From: Clostridia bacterium
GTDB taxonomy: Bacteria > Bacillota_A > Clostridia > Christensenellales > Aristaeellaceae
Length of the DNA stretch: 8,342 bases
Reading direction: 5' to 3'
NCBI GenBank assembly: GCA_017509065.1
Contig: JAFWQM010000054.1
Span: forward strand, 1 to 8,342
Positions 6,540 to 8,342 of this stretch are shown piece after piece. The notes below the pieces were generated by a model. That model saw only the letters and a list, made by a program, of their open reading frames with translations, had not been told where the DNA came from and searched no databases. A program made the translations under genes and the position numbers. Every line of letters begins with the position of its first letter. Position 1 is the stretch's first letter.

Positions 6540-8342
6540 TTATTCCGCTGTTTTTTCTGCTTTCAGCAGGGGCATATAGACGCCGCCCTGTACGCTGCGG
6601 GCGATGAACGCCACGAAACGGCCTGTTTTGGTGTCGTACCAGTCGGAGAAGGGCACCCGGGTGGGCGTTTCGCGCAGATAGCGGGCCAGCGGGGCGATCA
6701 GGGCCTGGAAAACGTCCGGGCTTTGCGCCATGGAGGCGGACCATACCAGCCAGTCCGACTTCGTGTAATCCGCCCGGGAATCCAGGGGCAGGCCGTAGGC
6801 GTTCATGCGGGCCAGGTAGCTGCGGGTTTCACGGTCATAGAATTCCTTCGGCAGCAGGCCCAGGTCCAGCACCTGATCCCACGCTAAATTGTATTTCATA
6901 CTCCAGCCGACGCCGTCAAAAGTCAGGGCGGTGGCGTCGTCCGTCTGCGCCCGCTTCAGCCAGCTTTGGGCCATCACCTTGGCCCGGTCCGCCCAGCGGT
7001 CTGCTTCTTCTTCCCGGCCCAGTCTGCGCAGGATCCTGGCGTAGCAGGCGACGCCCACCACCGCTTTGGCGGAGAGGTTCACGTTCCGGGCCAGGTGTCC
7101 GGCGAAATCGTCGGTGCAGAGCTGTTCGCCTGGGTCTTCGCCGTAGGTATCCAGATAGCGCACCCACTTTTCCAGCAGGGCGGCATACTGCCGGATCAGC
7201 TTGTCTTCCGCGCCGAAGGACAAGGCGGCTTCCAGCATGATCAGCATGTTGCCGCATTCCTCCACCGGCATCTGATAACGGGCGTCGTAAACGTCCGTAC
7301 CGGCGGGATACAGGTAATAGGGCGGCGGTGTGGTCCCGTTGGGCCGATTCTGCCTGGCGGCGTATACCTGGCCGGTAGCGAAGGGATAGCGGCCCACATC
7401 GTGGGGCGCGAAATCCTCCTGCCAGACGGGAAGGGAAGCAAATTTCAGCACGGGCCTGCACAGGGCGTTCACCAGTTCGGGGCAGAATTTCAGGAACAGG
7501 GGAACGGAGGGGTAGCTCACGTCCACCGTGCCGATGCAGCCGTTGGAATCGTTTTCTTTTGACAGGAACGCCATCTCCCCCTCCGGGGTGGCGATCAGTT
7601 TATGGGCGGCAAAGGTATGCCGCCAGGCCGCCGCGGCGATGCGGGCATAGTCTTCCCCGCCCAGCGCCCGGGCCTGGGAAAGCACTTGTTCATCCAGCTT
7701 TTCGCAGGCAGCCAGCAACGCGCCGCGCCGATCGGAAAATTCTTTGAGCGCCTGAGGCAGCGTTTTCCCGTTTCTTAAGCCCCACGCCTTGCAGAAAGCC
7801 CCGAAATAGTTGATAGAGGCCACGTCGTCATACCCCAGCATCATCCCGGCGGTCTGCGGTTCTTTTTCCGCATGCAGGGCGATCACGTACTCCAGGCCCC
7901 GCTCTTCCCGCAGGCAGACCTCGCCCTCCCGCGCGGCCATATACAGGTAGCCCCAGTCGATGGTGATATGATCGCCGGTGTGGCCCAGCACCCGCTGCTG
8001 TTTTTGTCCCAGGTAAGCCATGGCCAGGTCCTCGTACCGGAAACTGCCGCCGGTCATGGTCGGCTTCTGACTGCCGTCAAAGCACAGCGTGGCAGACGCT
8101 TCCAGCCGCAGGCTGATCTCATGGGGCTGCCCATCCGTGGAACTGACCGAAAAATCGATCATGGTAATGGGGGTGGAAAGGGCGTCCAGATCGTCCGGCA
8201 GCGCAGGCGCCCAGAACATCACAGTCAGGGCTGCCCCGCCCGCCTCCAGCGTGCTGATGGTCCGGGTGGGCCCCACGCTGAGGCTGGTGGTTGTCATCGC
8301 CGGACAGGAGTGCCTGCCCAGGAAGCCGTAACGTTTTCCGTC
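6540..8342 (-). CDS. GtaA glutaminase-like protein (DUF5127/DUF4965/DUF1793), 5' end outside window
   Basis: The frame runs off the right edge: fifteen codons precede the first Met at 8297, reading D-G-K-R-Y-G-F-L-G-R and matching the 'D-G-x-x-Y-x-F-x-G' start of the family, so that Met is internal. About 600 residues are visible. Numbering from that Met, the N-terminal beta-rich part contains T-R-T-I and F-W-A-P-A-L-P-D-D-L. The helical part contains S246-K-E-N-D-S-N-G-C-I-G-T-V-D-V-S-Y-P-S, F-A-P-H-D (296-300), M-P-V-E-E-C-G-N (343-350), C-T-D-D-F-A-G-H (394-401), Y-G-L-P-L-D-S-R (501-508) and R-V-P-F-S-D-W-Y (547-554). This is the signature of GtaA-type glutaminases and their bacterial DUF4965 relatives, with an alpha/alpha toroid fold. 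Whether the bacterial forms act on glutamine or on a carbohydrate is unsettled. No signal peptide can be judged, as the N-terminus is missing. The acidic residues in MPVEECGN and CTDDF are candidate active-site residues. Confidence 0.85.
   Translation of the reverse strand, partial: DGKRYGFLGRHSCPAMTTTSLSVGPTRTISTLEAGGAALTVMFWAPALPDDLDALSTPITMIDFSVSSTDGQPHEISLRLEASATLCFDGSQKPTMTGGSFRYEDLAMAYLGQKQQRVLGHTGDHITIDWGYLYMAAREGEVCLREERGLEYVIALHAEKEPQTAGMMLGYDDVASINYFGAFCKAWGLRNGKTLPQALKEFSDRRGALLAACEKLDEQVLSQARALGGEDYARIAAAAWRHTFAAHKLIATPEGEMAFLSKENDSNGCIGTVDVSYPSVPLFLKFCPELVNALCRPVLKFASLPVWQEDFAPHDVGRYPFATGQVYAARQNRPNGTTPPPYYLYPAGTDVYDARYQMPVEECGNMLIMLEAALSFGAEDKLIRQYAALLEKWVRYLDTYGEDPGEQLCTDDFAGHLARNVNLSAKAVVGVACYARILRRLGREEEADRWADRAKVMAQSWLKRAQTDDATALTFDGVGWSMKYNLAWDQVLDLGLLPKEFYDRETRSYLARMNAYGLPLDSRADYTKSDWLVWSASMAQSPDVFQALIAPLARYLRETPTRVPFSDWYDTKTGRFVAFIARSVQGGVYMPLLKAEKTAE

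Noticed and set aside
6966..7562. Long plus-strand frame of 198 codons inside the GtaA-like gene
   Set aside because: It is the antisense shadow of a high-GC coding region. The minus-strand frame carries all the recognisable family motifs.

Overview
The window looks like chromosomal DNA of a moderately GC-rich (roughly half G+C) anaerobic Firmicute of the Clostridia, probably a gut or rumen commensal. This is inferred from strong AGGAGG-type ribosome binding sites, the clostridial flavour of several proteins (iron-sulfur aldo/keto reductase, anaerobic radical SAM SPASM maturase, GNAT enzyme), a family 43 glycoside hydrolase, and a relaxase tail of the kind found in clostridial mobile elements. 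The species cannot be named from the sequence.

Left part (about 1-4343, all on +): the end of a GNAT acetyltransferase; an exported alpha/beta hydrolase resembling gut cinnamoyl/feruloyl esterases; an aldo/keto reductase with two C-terminal ferredoxin-like cysteine clusters and an altered catalytic tetrad; a family 43 glycoside hydrolase with a C-terminal beta-sandwich-like region; and a YgjP-like zinc metallopeptidase. Gaps of 24 to 82 bases without a convincing terminator suggest one or two transcripts. The esterase-like hydrolase and GH43 together suggest attack on substituted hemicellulose oligosaccharides.

Middle part (about 4344-5414) reads as a mobile-element scar. On the minus strand are a 49-codon DUF4177-like gene (GTG start, good RBS) and, three bases upstream of it, a two-helix membrane protein that has lost its N-terminus; both are followed by a perfect 10-bp terminator-type hairpin. 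Directly abutting the broken end of the membrane-protein gene, on the plus strand, is the C-terminal tail of a relaxase-like mobilization protein without its catalytic domain. The abutment near 4905-4925 looks like a deletion or recombination junction.

Right part (5415-8342, all on -): a large cytoplasmic-looking protein of the GtaA glutaminase-like family (DUF5127/DUF4965/DUF1793), whose N-terminus runs off the window, followed 15 bases later by a radical SAM/SPASM enzyme closely matching anaerobic sulfatase-maturating enzymes. The two genes appear translationally close and co-transcribed. No sulfatase is visible in the window, so the maturase substrate must lie elsewhere or be of another kind.

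I see no tRNA or rRNA gene, CRISPR array or complete insertion sequence. I found no wholly new system. The best leads are the scar with its two broken genes, the unusual AKR active site, and the pairing of a maturase-type radical SAM enzyme with a GtaA-like protein.
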